In this document: in pieces, positions 1-7,603 of the stretch | Numbering within the stretch: the first letter of the stretch is position 1 | Layout of the letters: the number at the start of each line of letters is the position of its first letter | NCBI GenBank assembly: GCA_002404055.1 | Contig: DHIZ01000072.1 | Location: 446 to 41,233, forward strand | Reading direction: 5' to 3' | DNA length: 40,788 nucleotides | Source of the DNA: Chloroflexi bacterium UBA4733 | GTDB lineage: Bacteria; Chloroflexota; UBA4733 | The notes under the pieces: generated by a model | What the model was told of the DNA's origin: nothing | The model's input: only the letters and a program-made list of their open reading frames with translations | The model's database searches: none | Translations under genes and position numbers: made by a program

Positions 1-564
1 GTGGCCCGGCTCGATGATGCCGGCATGAATAGGGCCGACGGGAATCTCCATCACCCCTTCGCCGTGGACGCCGGTGATCGGCCCATCGGCGTGCTCGACG
101 CGCGGCAGCCGCCTGGCCGGATCGAAGTCCTTGCGCAGCGGGTGCTGGCCGCGCGGCCAGTCCGGGTGCAGCACCAGCCGGCGCGGATCGGGATGGCCGA
201 CCGGATCCAGCCCGAGCATGTCCTTGACCTCCCGCTCGTACCAGTGGGCCGCCGGGACGACGGGCGTGACGGAGGGGTAGGCGGTGTGCGCGCCATCTAG
301 CATCGTCTCGACCGCCACGAACTGGTCGGCAGGGTCCATGGAGAACAGGTAATACAGCCCGAAGCCGCGGCCGAGCGGACGCTCGTCCGTGCCGGTCATG
401 ACCGACAGCGGCGCCTGGTAGGCGGCGGAGAGGTGGGCGCAAACGGCTGGCAGCCGGTCCGGGGGGACGCCGACGTGGACGATCCGGGCGGCAGGCTCGG
501 GCCAGATGCGCACCCCTTCCCCGAGTTCATCTGCCAGCCGCGCTGCCAGCGCCGTCAGTTCCAT
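1..564 (-). CDS. hyfG: Hydrogenase-4 large subunit-like protein (HyfG/HycE type), 3' end cut by window
   Basis: Only the first 188 codons are inside the window. The visible part is the complex I 30 kDa-like (NuoC) domain that HyfG/HycE carry fused in front of the large-subunit domain. It shows the signature WYEREVKDMLGLDPVGH, then RRLVLHPDW and HPLRKDF (about residues 108-147), and it then enters the large-subunit domain with the motif VMEIPVGPIHAGIIEPGH. In E. coli Hyf/Hyc this protein is the peripheral catalytic subunit. The Ni-binding cysteines lie beyond the edge, so a true NiFe hydrogenase cannot be told from a nickel-free hydrogenase-related protein. The ATG at 564 overlaps the hyfF stop by one base (TGATG), which implies translational coupling and makes this the last visible gene of the operon. 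Confidence 0.85.
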   Translation of the reverse strand, partial: MELTALAARLADELGEGVRIWPEPAARIVHVGVPPDRLPAVCAHLSAAYQAPLSVMTGTDERPLGRGFGLYYLFSMDPADQFVAVETMLDGAHTAYPSVTPVVPAAHWYEREVKDMLGLDPVGHPDPRRLVLHPDWPRGQHPLRKDFDPARRLPRVEHADGPITGVHGEGVMEIPVGPIHAGIIEPGH

Positions 565-2051
565 CACCCTCCACCTCCGCCCAGCACCAGGGCTACCTGG
601 CCCAGGGCGTGGGCGAGCGGCGGCGGCAACCAAAACTCCGCCATCACCAGGAATAGGATGGGGACGATGAGGACAGCGCCCAGCAAGGTGGAACCCTGAT
701 CGACCTTGAGCCGGCTCGGGGCGTTGCCCAATGTGAGGCGGATCGTGTGGCGGAGCAACCCGGCAAAGACGAAGGCGAGGGCGACGAGCAGGACAATGCT
801 GGCGATGATCGTCCACGGGCTGCTCGTCGGGCCGCCGAAGCCGGCGCTGATGATGCCGAACTCGCTGGCGAAGGTGGCAAAGGGCGGCGTGCCGGTGATG
901 GCGAAGCCGCCGAGCAGCATGGCCCCACCGGCCAGCGGCGCCGCCTGCACCGCCCCGCGCAGGCGGGAGAGGCGCAGCGTGCCGTAGTGCTGCCCGAGCC
1001 GGCCGGCCGCGAAGAAGAGCACGGCCTTGGTCAGGGCGTGGTTCAGCATGTGGAAGGCGGCGGCGAAGAGGGCGAGCGGACCGCCGATGCCGACGCCCAG
1101 GGCGATGATGCCGATGTGCTCGACGGAGGAATAGGCGAGCAGGCGCTTGAGGTCGTGCTGCACAAGGATGAAGGGGACGGCGATGACGACGGACAGCATC
1201 CCAAACACCAGCAGCAGGTGACTGGAGAAGTTTGGTCCCAGTGCGCCGGCCGCCAGTACGTGAAAACGGAAGATCGCATAAAGCGCGCAGTTGAGCAAGG
1301 CACCGGAGAGCAACGCGCTTACGGGGGAAGGCGCCTGGCTATGGGCATCGGGCAGCCAGGTGTGCATGGGCGCCAGCCCGGCCTTGGTGCCGAAGCCGAT
1401 CAGGACGAAGACGAAGCAGAGCCGCATCACGCGGGGATCGAGCCGTCCGGCCACGGCCTGCAAAGTATCCCAATTCAGCGGGTTGGCCTGCGCCGCTACG
1501 ACCTGCTGGCCGGCGTAATAGACCAGCAGCACGCCGAAGAGGGCGAAGGCGATGCCGACGGTGCAGATGAACAGGTACTTCCAGGCAGCTTCCAGCGAAG
1601 CGCCGCGACCGTAGAAGCCGACGAGCATAGCGGTCATGAGCGTGGTGCCCTCCACCGCTGCCCAGAGGATGCCCAGGTTGTTGGCCATGGGGACGGCAAG
1701 CATGGTGAAGATGGAGAGGTGCAACCAGCAGAAGTACCAGCGCAACTGCGGCGGCGTCACGGTCCCTTCCTGTACTTCGTGGCGCATATAGTCAATCGAG
1801 ACCAGGGCAGCGGCCGGCCCCACGAGGGAGACGATGAGCAGCAGCAGCCCGCTCAGCGCATCCAGGTAGAGGTGATCGTCGAACAGATGGAGCGGCTGGG
1901 CGCCGAATGCCTGCGCCGCCGTTGCCACGCCCAGAGCCGCCGTGAAGAGCGCGCCGACGGCGCTGATCCGCTCCGGCCACTGCTGCGGTCGGGCAAAGCG
2001 GCAGAGCAGGGCGGTCACAGCGGGCGCCAGCAGCAAGAGGACCGGGAGCAT
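564..2051 (-). CDS. hyfF: Hydrogenase-4 component F, antiporter-like membrane subunit
   Basis: A 495-residue polytopic membrane protein of the proton-translocating antiporter family (NuoL/M/N, MrpA/D), close in length to E. coli HyfF (526). Family hallmarks include GTKAGLAPMHTWLPDAH, SPVSALLSGALLN, the LKRLLAYSSVEHIGII segment and LNHALTKAVLFF, with the conserved Lys and His of the proton path. It would form part of the ion-pumping arm of the complex. I chose the ATG at 2051, not an upstream start near 2147, because the protein then begins with a membrane helix (MLPVLLLLAP). That ATG also follows a GAGG ribosome site directly after the hyfE stop. The upstream extension is Ser/Arg-rich and overlaps hyfE. 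The 3' end overlaps hyfG by one base. Confidence 0.9.
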   Translation of the reverse strand: MLPVLLLLAPAVTALLCRFARPQQWPERISAVGALFTAALGVATAAQAFGAQPLHLFDDHLYLDALSGLLLLIVSLVGPAAALVSIDYMRHEVQEGTVTPPQLRWYFCWLHLSIFTMLAVPMANNLGILWAAVEGTTLMTAMLVGFYGRGASLEAAWKYLFICTVGIAFALFGVLLVYYAGQQVVAAQANPLNWDTLQAVAGRLDPRVMRLCFVFVLIGFGTKAGLAPMHTWLPDAHSQAPSPVSALLSGALLNCALYAIFRFHVLAAGALGPNFSSHLLLVFGMLSVVIAVPFILVQHDLKRLLAYSSVEHIGIIALGVGIGGPLALFAAAFHMLNHALTKAVLFFAAGRLGQHYGTLRLSRLRGAVQAAPLAGGAMLLGGFAITGTPPFATFASEFGIISAGFGGPTSSPWTIIASIVLLVALAFVFAGLLRHTIRLTLGNAPSRLKVDQGSTLLGAVLIVPILFLVMAEFWLPPPLAHALGQVALVLGGGGG

Positions 2052-2055
2052 ACGT

Positions 2056-2712
2056 TTACCCTCGCAACTGGCGGAGGCGGTCGGTATTGACCGTCTCAAA
2101 GGTCTGATTGATGCGGAAGGCGAAGACCCCCATAATGATGACGCCAACCAGCAGGTCGAAGAAGAGGGCGATCTCCACGAACAGGGGCAGCCCGAGCGTG
2201 GCGATGATGCCGGCCAGATAGAGGCCGTTATCCATACTGACCAGGGCGATGACCTGCATCAGCGCCTTCTTGCGCGTCACCATCGTGAACAGGCTGATCA
2301 GCATGAGGGCGATGGAGACCGGTAAGGCCTCGTGGCTGGCGATGGCGTTGGGCAAGGTATTCTGGCCGACGACGCCGAAGGCCACCAGCATGAGGCCGGC
2401 GGCGACGACGAGCGAGAGGCGTGTGGAGACCAGCGGATTCGTCTCCCGTCGCACCTCCAGTGTGCGCAGGACGCGAAAGAGCACGGCCGGGATGGCGACC
2501 GCCTTGACGGCGACCGTCAGGACCACCACTGCCCACATGTGTGCCGCCCCGGCGCCGACGGCGACGACCGCCGCCACGGCGGCGAGCAGGCCGGACTGCA
2601 CGGCCAGCGTCCAGATGGCGAGGGACAGCCGGCGGGTCCCCGCTACAGCGAAGCCGGTAGCGAGCAAGAGTAGCGAGAGCGTATCGACAACGGAGACGGT
2701 CGTGGTGTTCAT
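2056..2712 (-). CDS. hyfE: Hydrogenase-4 component E, membrane subunit
   Basis: A 218-residue polytopic membrane protein with the length of E. coli HyfE (216). It is almost entirely hydrophobic helices. The C-terminal half contains MQVIALVSMDNGLYLAG and FDLLVGVIIMGVFAFRINQTFE, typical of the HyfE/HycP family, which corresponds to a NuoK-like core plus extra helices. The ATG at 2712 overlaps the hyfC stop by four bases (ATGA), and the stop lies five bases before the hyfF start, so it belongs to one coupled operon. It is expected to sit between the NuoH-like and antiporter-like membrane subunits. Identification rests on both sequence and gene order, and I am confident of it. Confidence 0.87.
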   Translation of the reverse strand: MNTTTVSVVDTLSLLLLATGFAVAGTRRLSLAIWTLAVQSGLLAAVAAVVAVGAGAAHMWAVVVLTVAVKAVAIPAVLFRVLRTLEVRRETNPLVSTRLSLVVAAGLMLVAFGVVGQNTLPNAIASHEALPVSIALMLISLFTMVTRKKALMQVIALVSMDNGLYLAGIIATLGLPLFVEIALFFDLLVGVIIMGVFAFRINQTFETVNTDRLRQLRG

Positions 2713-3662
2713 CGGAGCACCCCATTGGCGATCACGGCAAGCAGGGCGATGGTGAGACCGGCCCCCATGAGGTCCGGCACCTTGAAGATGCGCAGCTTGG
2801 CAAACGTCGACTCAATCACGGCCATGAGGGCACAGAGCAGCAGGAGCTTGAGCAGGTAGACGCCTAAACCCAGGGCGAGGGAGAGAAGGGAAGCCTCACT
2901 CGCGATGCCCCAGGGGAAGAAGACGGCGGCCAGCAGCGAGAAAATCACGGTCTGCTTGAGCAACGCAGCCCAGACCAGGATGCCCAGGGGACGGCCGGAA
3001 TACTCCAGCAGCATGCCCTCGTGTACCATGGTGAGCTCCAGGTGCGTGTCCGGGTTGTCCACCGGCACGCGGCCGGTCTCCGCCAGGACGACGATCAACA
3101 TGGCGACCAGGGCCAGCACCTGGCCCGGCGTTACGGCGGCGAAGCCGCGTGTACTCAGTTCGGCGGCGATGACGGAGAGGTTGGTGCCACCGGCCAGCAA
3201 GGCCACGGAAAACAGCGCGAGCAGCAGCACCGGCTCGGCCAGCGCGGAGATAGCCACCTCCCGGCTGCTCCCCATGCCGCCAAAGGCGCTGCCGGTGTCG
3301 AGGCCGGCCAGCGCCAGGAAGAAGCGGGCCAGGGCGAAGAGACCAATCAGCACGATGGCGTCACCCCAACCCGCCAGCGGCGCCGGCAGCCAGATCGCCG
3401 GCACCAACAGCGCCGCTGTGGCGAAGGCGCCGGCGTAGACCGGCGGCGCGGCGCTGCTGAGCCAGGAACTGTGCTCGGAACGCACGCTGTCCTTGCGCAG
3501 GTACTTCCAGAGGTCTCGGTAGGCCTGCAGGACGCTCGGTCCCCGCCTGTTCTGCAGGCGCGCCTTAAACTGCTTGATGACGCCGTTGACGCCGGGCGCC
3601 AGGGCGACCAGCAGCACGAGTTGGGCCAGGGCGGCGAGCAGGGTGTGCAGAACAGACGTCAT
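2709..3662 (-). CDS. hyfC: Hydrogenase-4 component C / HycD (NuoH-like) membrane subunit
   Basis: A 317-residue NuoH-like membrane anchor that couples the peripheral arm to the ion pumps. The N-terminus has a helix followed by KQFKARLQNRRGPSVLQAYRDLWK, the conserved quinone-chamber-like loop seen in NuoH and HycD. The acidic loop AETGRVPVDNPDTHLELTMVHE (about 194-215), followed by LLEYSGRP, is the family signature, with Glu195, Asp202, Asp205, Glu209, His214 and Glu215 retained. The start at 3662 overlaps the hyfB stop by four bases (ATGA). A longer open frame upstream lies wholly inside hyfB and is ignored. The length matches E. coli HycD/HyfC (about 307-322). Confidence 0.9.
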   Translation of the reverse strand: MTSVLHTLLAALAQLVLLVALAPGVNGVIKQFKARLQNRRGPSVLQAYRDLWKYLRKDSVRSEHSSWLSSAAPPVYAGAFATAALLVPAIWLPAPLAGWGDAIVLIGLFALARFFLALAGLDTGSAFGGMGSSREVAISALAEPVLLLALFSVALLAGGTNLSVIAAELSTRGFAAVTPGQVLALVAMLIVVLAETGRVPVDNPDTHLELTMVHEGMLLEYSGRPLGILVWAALLKQTVIFSLLAAVFFPWGIASEASLLSLALGLGVYLLKLLLLCALMAVIESTFAKLRIFKVPDLMGAGLTIALLAVIANGVLR

Positions 3663-5716
3663 CGGGCCACCACCAAAACGATCAGGAGGGCGACGAACAG
3701 GTAGGCGAGATAGGTCTGGATGGAGCCATTCTGCAGCCGGCGCACCAGATGGGCGCCCCGCACGATGTGGTCGCTGAGGCGGCGGTAGACGTACTGTTCG
3801 AACACCGGCGTCACCGCGGCCTGGTAGCGGATGGACGCGACGAAGCGCGTGCCTTTCTGATAGACGTGGTCCACTGTGCGCCAGGGCCGGATGACGCCGG
3901 CAAACATCAGGCGAATGGGCTTGGCGAAGCCGGTGGCGCTGTACTCGTTGATGGGGAGGAGGGTGTTCCCGCAGGTCCATGTCTCACTCAAGCGGGAGCG
4001 CACCGGCCCGGCCAGGACACGCGCCAGCAGCCAGGGTAGCGGCGCCAGCACGACCAGGGCCAGCGCGATGCCCGGCGAACTCAGCCGCGCCCCGGCGGTA
4101 TACGGCAGCAAGGTGAAGCCAATAACGGGCGCCGGCGCGCCGGTGAGGGCACGGGTAATGGGACCGAGCGCCGCCACGACCGGACCGGCCAGCAGGCCCA
4201 GCGCAACGCAGCCGGCGCTGAGCAGCCCCATGCCGACGAGCTGCAGCTTGCCGGTCTCCCGTACCTGCGTCGGTGTAACGCCACCCGCCTCGTGGCCACG
4301 CGGCAGAGCCAGGAAGGTGAGGCCGAAGGCCTTGACAAAGCAGGCGACAGCGAGCGCGCCGGTGAGGGCGAGCATGGCGCCGGCAAAGAGCAGCGGGACG
4401 GTGAGCAGCGGGCTCGCGCTGCGCATGCCGCTGAGCAGCAGCGCCTGGAAGGTGAGCCATTCGCTGGCAAAGCCGTTGAGCGGTGGCAACGCGGAGATGG
4501 CGGCGGAACCGACCAGGAAGAAAAGTGCAGTCACCGGCATGACACGAATCAGTCCGCCCAGGTGCTCCATGTCGTGCGTGTGGGTCACCTCGTCCACCGC
4601 GCCGGCCCCCAGGAACAGCAACGCCTTGAAGGTGGCATGGTTCAGCACATGAAAGAGCGCGGCAGCGAGACCGAGGGCGGCAACTGCCGGCTGACCGACC
4701 GCGCGCCCGAGCAAGGCCACGCCCACGCCGAGCAGGATGATGCCGATGTTCTCCACGCTGTGATAGGCGAGGAGACGCTTCAGATCGTGCTCCATGAGGG
4801 CGTAGAGCACCCCCAGCACGGCCGACACGGCGCCGAGACCCACCACCAGCAGGCCCCACCAGGCCGGTCCAGGACCGAGGATATCCATGCCGATTCGCAC
4901 AAGGCCGTAGATGCCGGTCTTGATCATGACGCCGGACATGAGCGCGGAGATCGGTGTGGGCGCCACCGGATGGGCACGCGGCAGCCAGATGTGCAGCGGG
5001 ATCATGCCGGCCTTGGTTCCGAAGCCGACGAGCGCCAGCAGGAAGACGAGGGTACGCATGCCGAGCGGCAACGTCTGTGCCGCAGCAGACCAGTCGGCGA
5101 AGGCGAAGGAGCCGGTGGACCGGTAGAGCACAAGGAAGGCCCCGAAGATCGCGGCGGTCGCCACGTGCGTCATCACAAAGTAGACCCAGCCCGCCGAACG
5201 CACATCCCGGCGTTGATGCTGGGAGATGACCAGGCCGAAGCTGAGGAGCGACATGCACTCCCAGGCGACCAGGAAGGTGAAAGCGTTGGCGGCAGTGACC
5301 ACTGCGAGCATGCTCACGACGAACAGGGTGTAACCCGCGCTGAGGAGCCGGGCCGCCGGCGATCCGTGGTGCTCGCGGCGACCGGGATGGCTGTCGTGAG
5401 CGTGCTGGTATGGCGGCCTGCCGGCCTGCCCCGCCGCATAGATGGCGACACAGCAGGAAATGGCAGCAATTACGACGACGAAGTAGGCGCTCAGGGCATC
5501 AATGCGCACTGCCAGGGCTACCCCAGGTAGCGGCCCCGGCACGGTCGCCGTGCTGTCCGGCCGGCCGAGGGCCAGCGCGCCGCCAGCGAACACGAGCAGG
5601 GACGCCGCCGCCGACAGCAGGTACGAGACTCTGGCTGTGCGCACGCTCAGTCCCGCGGCCACCAGGTAGACGGCCAGCCCGCCGAAGAGTTCCTCGCCCA
5701 TGGGCAGCGCCGACAA
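3659..5716 (-). CDS. hyfB: Hydrogenase-4 component B, antiporter-like membrane subunit
   Basis: A 685-residue antiporter-like subunit, about the length of E. coli HyfB (672), and first gene of the hyf operon. It contains GFGTKAGMIPLHIWLPRAHPVAPTPISALMSG, a helix with the conserved Lys, then EHDLKRLLAYHSVENIGI and LNHATFKALLFLGAGAV. The C-terminal part extends beyond the antiporter core, as is typical of HyfB/HycC. The start is TTG at 5716, because AAGGAG lies six bases upstream (5723-5727); the in-frame ATG at 5701 has no such site. An unusual feature is a histidine-rich loop at residues 105-117 (His105, 107, 110, 116, 117) after the third helix. HyfD is absent, so the order B-C-E-F-G resembles the mycobacterial hyc-type locus. 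Confidence 0.9.
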   Translation of the reverse strand: MSALPMGEELFGGLAVYLVAAGLSVRTARVSYLLSAAASLLVFAGGALALGRPDSTATVPGPLPGVALAVRIDALSAYFVVVIAAISCCVAIYAAGQAGRPPYQHAHDSHPGRREHHGSPAARLLSAGYTLFVVSMLAVVTAANAFTFLVAWECMSLLSFGLVISQHQRRDVRSAGWVYFVMTHVATAAIFGAFLVLYRSTGSFAFADWSAAAQTLPLGMRTLVFLLALVGFGTKAGMIPLHIWLPRAHPVAPTPISALMSGVMIKTGIYGLVRIGMDILGPGPAWWGLLVVGLGAVSAVLGVLYALMEHDLKRLLAYHSVENIGIILLGVGVALLGRAVGQPAVAALGLAAALFHVLNHATFKALLFLGAGAVDEVTHTHDMEHLGGLIRVMPVTALFFLVGSAAISALPPLNGFASEWLTFQALLLSGMRSASPLLTVPLLFAGAMLALTGALAVACFVKAFGLTFLALPRGHEAGGVTPTQVRETGKLQLVGMGLLSAGCVALGLLAGPVVAALGPITRALTGAPAPVIGFTLLPYTAGARLSSPGIALALVVLAPLPWLLARVLAGPVRSRLSETWTCGNTLLPINEYSATGFAKPIRLMFAGVIRPWRTVDHVYQKGTRFVASIRYQAAVTPVFEQYVYRRLSDHIVRGAHLVRRLQNGSIQTYLAYLFVALLIVLVVAR

Positions 5717-5721
5717 AGCGT

Positions 5722-5730
5722 TCTCCTTCT
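5722..5730 (-). promoter_or_regulatory. Ribosome binding site deciding the TTG start of hyfB
   Basis: On the minus strand AGAAGGAGA occupies 5730-5722, with six bases between GGAG and the TTG at 5716. This favours TTG over the ATG at 5701. The 104-bp gap 5717-5820 back to the upstream rsb module also holds a weak TATGCT hexamer on the minus strand, but no convincing -35 element or terminator. Whether hyf has its own promoter is unclear. Confidence 0.55.
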
Positions 5731-5820
5731 ATCGTCCTTGCCTGCGGCCCGGCGCGCCAATAGCATAGCCACTGACCTGACTGCAGGGAAGGGACGCTGT
5801 AGCTCAGTGCCTGGCGGGCC

Positions 5821-6426
5821 TCAGGCGTTCGGCAGCACGATCGGGCAGGCAACCACCACCGTGGCGTCGTCAGTCGTGCGGCCCCAGTTTGCCAGGATTG
5901 CGTTAGCCAGCACTTGCGGGTCGGATGAGTACAGCACGCATTGCTCCCGCAGATTAAAGCGGGCACTGACACCGTCGGTATGGAGCAGGAGCAGCCAGCC
6001 GGCGTCCAAATCGGTTCCATACGCTCGGATCTGCCGTGTAGCCCCGCCGACGATGCCTCGATCACTGACGAGGTGTGTGACGCGTGTGGCGCCACAGAGG
6101 TACCCGTCGATGTTGCCGATGCCGGCATGGGTGAGCCGGTGCGCTGGCGAGTCGATTTGCACGACGGTGATCACGGCGCCGCGGCTGCCGACAAGTGCCC
6201 GGTGGCACACGGTAAGCGCTTCTGCCGGCGCTAACTCGGGAAGGGCATCGAGCGCAGCAAGCGCCAGTCGTGCCGCCGCCGCCGCCAACGGTCCGTGGCC
6301 CAGTCCGTCGATAACCGCGATGCGGCACCGCCCTTCATGCCAGTGGACGGCCCAGGCATCGCCGTTCTCCGATTCACCCGGGTAGGTACGGCTTGCGGCA
6401 GCAACCGCTATTGGCCGCGCAGCCAC
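5821..6426 (-). CDS. RsbX-like PP2C-family serine phosphatase
   Basis: A 201-residue single-domain phosphatase of the SpoIIE/PP2C type, the size of Bacillus RsbX (199). Metal-ligand aspartates sit in the N-terminal SENGDAW, in VIDGLGHG (Asp40), in LLLHTDGVSARF and in the C-terminal TTDDATVVV. It has no sensor domain. In Bacillus, RsbX removes phosphates from RsbS and RsbR to reset the stressosome, and its place as the last gene of this RsbR-S-T module fits that role. The GTG start at 6426 overlaps the preceding kinase gene by 19 bases. No clear ribosome site is seen, so the start is uncertain by a few codons. Confidence 0.8.
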   Translation of the reverse strand: MAARPIAVAAASRTYPGESENGDAWAVHWHEGRCRIAVIDGLGHGPLAAAAARLALAALDALPELAPAEALTVCHRALVGSRGAVITVVQIDSPAHRLTHAGIGNIDGYLCGATRVTHLVSDRGIVGGATRQIRAYGTDLDAGWLLLLHTDGVSARFNLREQCVLYSSDPQVLANAILANWGRTTDDATVVVACPIVLPNA

Positions 6427-6812
6427 TTCCGCGTCATCACATACGTGCCTCCCGGTCCGCTCCTGATAGCGAACTCGTCCATCAGCCGGCGCACCCCAGG
6501 TAGACCGCTCCCCAGGCCGCCCCCGGTGCTGTACCCATCTTCCATAGCCCGCTCCAGGTCCACGATGCCGGGGCCGTCATCCTGGCTTTCGACCTCGATG
6601 CCCGAAGCCCCTTTGGCAGCCACCACCGACATGACGAGCCGCCCGCCGACAGCGTAGCGAACGAGGTTCGTCGCCAGTTCTCGGGTTGCCAGGGTCACTG
6701 CTTCCGTATCGGCGCTGTTGAACCCCAGACTTCTGGCCATCGCGCGCGCCTCTTGCCGCGCTCGCTCGGTGTCACTTTCTCTCACTACGGGGAGGCGCAG
6801 AAACTGTGCCAT
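6408..6812 (-). CDS. Second RsbT-like anti-sigma/switch serine kinase
   Basis: A 134-residue GHKL-fold serine kinase of the RsbT/RsbW family. The N-box is TRELATNLVRYA (Asn49), the G1 box SQDDGPGI (Asp79), and the ATP lid is GGGLGSGLPGVRRLMDEF, the last being specifically RsbT-like. It lies one base after the stop of the other RsbT gene, so the operon holds two paralogous kinases. It may phosphorylate a different STAS protein (for example RsbR versus RsbS) or a partner encoded elsewhere. All ATP-binding motifs appear intact. Which of the two is the functional RsbT cannot be told from sequence alone, although the other matches Bacillus RsbT better at its N-terminus. Confidence 0.85.
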   Translation of the reverse strand: MAQFLRLPVVRESDTERARQEARAMARSLGFNSADTEAVTLATRELATNLVRYAVGGRLVMSVVAAKGASGIEVESQDDGPGIVDLERAMEDGYSTGGGLGSGLPGVRRLMDEFAIRSGPGGTYVMTRKWLRGQ

Positions 6813-6813
6813 C

Positions 6814-7227
6814 CTAACTGCGCCATTTGCGGATGGTCACGGTCGTTCCTCGGCCGAGCGTACTGTCGATCTGCATCTCGTCCATCAGGCGCTTCGTGCC
6901 CGGCAAGCCCAGACCCAGCCCGGCTCCTGAAGTGAAGCCGTCGCGCAACGCCTGCTCGACGTCGGCGATGCCCGGCCCATTGTCTTTCACGACGATCTCG
7001 ATCCCGGTTCCAGCGGGCGACACCGCCAATTCTCGGATCGTCACGTCCCCTTGCCCGTTCACGGCGTAGCGCACCACATTGCGGGCCAGTTCCGAGACGG
7101 CGGTCGCGATACGGCTCTGGTCAACCTTACCAAAACCCAGGCGCTGGGCGGCATCGCGAGCGCGCTGGCGGGCCGTGACGATGCCGCTTTCGTCCACCAG
7201 GGCGATTCGCTCTTCAATGATGGGCAT
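6814..7227 (-). CDS. rsbT: RsbT-type serine kinase of the stressosome
   Basis: A 137-residue GHKL serine kinase close to Bacillus RsbT. It shows VTARQRARDAAQRLGFG, DQSRIATAVSELARNVVRYA (N-box Asn50), VKDNGPGI, and GLGLGLPGTKRLMDE. RsbT phosphorylates the STAS proteins RsbS and RsbR under stress and, once released, binds the N-terminal domain of RsbU. Here the matching RsbU-type domain is on the histidine kinase at the head of the operon. I chose the ATG at 7227 because it aligns with the RsbT N-terminus and overlaps the rsbS 3' end by 14 bases. A TTG at 7254 would add nine residues and cannot be excluded. Confidence 0.85.
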   Translation of the reverse strand: MPIIEERIALVDESGIVTARQRARDAAQRLGFGKVDQSRIATAVSELARNVVRYAVNGQGDVTIRELAVSPAGTGIEIVVKDNGPGIADVEQALRDGFTSGAGLGLGLPGTKRLMDEMQIDSTLGRGTTVTIRKWRS

Positions 7228-7603
7228 GGCGACCCCGGCGATCCTGGACCGCAATTTGCCGACCCAGGATGACCAATCCTTTTTCCACCGTCAGCGCCGT
7301 GCGAACACCTTGCAATTCTAGTCCGAGCTCGACGAGCGTCATGGCTACCGCCGGCTGAATCCCGACAACGATCGTCATCCCGCCCAGCAACCCGGCCATG
7401 ACGGCCACGTCGTGAAACAACCGGCCGAGAAAGGAATCAACCGTCTCGACCACGGTGAGGTCAAGCAAGACACCGCGGGCACCAGTGCGCTCCAGCAACG
7501 CCCCCAACTCCTGTTGCAAGTCCAGGGCATCGCTGTCGCGCAGCTCTTCCAATACCGTCGCGATCAGGGTTCCACCGATCTGGATGACGGGGACGCGTGC
7601 CAT
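7214..7603 (-). CDS. rsbS: RsbS-type STAS protein, stressosome scaffold
   Basis: A 129-residue single STAS domain. The phosphorylation motif is VVETVDSFLGRLF, with Ser57 at the position of the phosphorylated Ser59 of Bacillus RsbS. The later segment VVGIQPAVAMTLVELGLELQGV matches RsbS well. RsbS forms the stressosome core with RsbR and sequesters RsbT until phosphorylated. The ATG at 7603 directly abuts the stop of the upstream rsbR (zero gap), and the 3' end overlaps rsbT. The C-terminal dozen residues (RRGRHAHH) are basic and not typical of the family. Confidence 0.88.
   Translation of the reverse strand: MARVPVIQIGGTLIATVLEELRDSDALDLQQELGALLERTGARGVLLDLTVVETVDSFLGRLFHDVAVMAGLLGGMTIVVGIQPAVAMTLVELGLELQGVRTALTVEKGLVILGRQIAVQDRRGRHAHH

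Noticed and set aside
747..2090. A 447-codon open frame on the plus strand, rich in Gly, Glu, Gln and His
   Set aside because: It is antisense to hyfF; the polar composition is what the complement of a hydrophobic membrane gene gives.
3663..3980. N-terminal extension of the HyfC frame by 106 residues
   Set aside because: It lies inside hyfB, is rich in Pro, His and Arg, and the ATGA overlap at 3659-3662 gives a natural start.
4292..5530. A 412-codon plus-strand frame antisense to hyfB
   Set aside because: Same reason: no motif, low-complexity polar composition, and hyfB motifs are unmistakable on the other strand.
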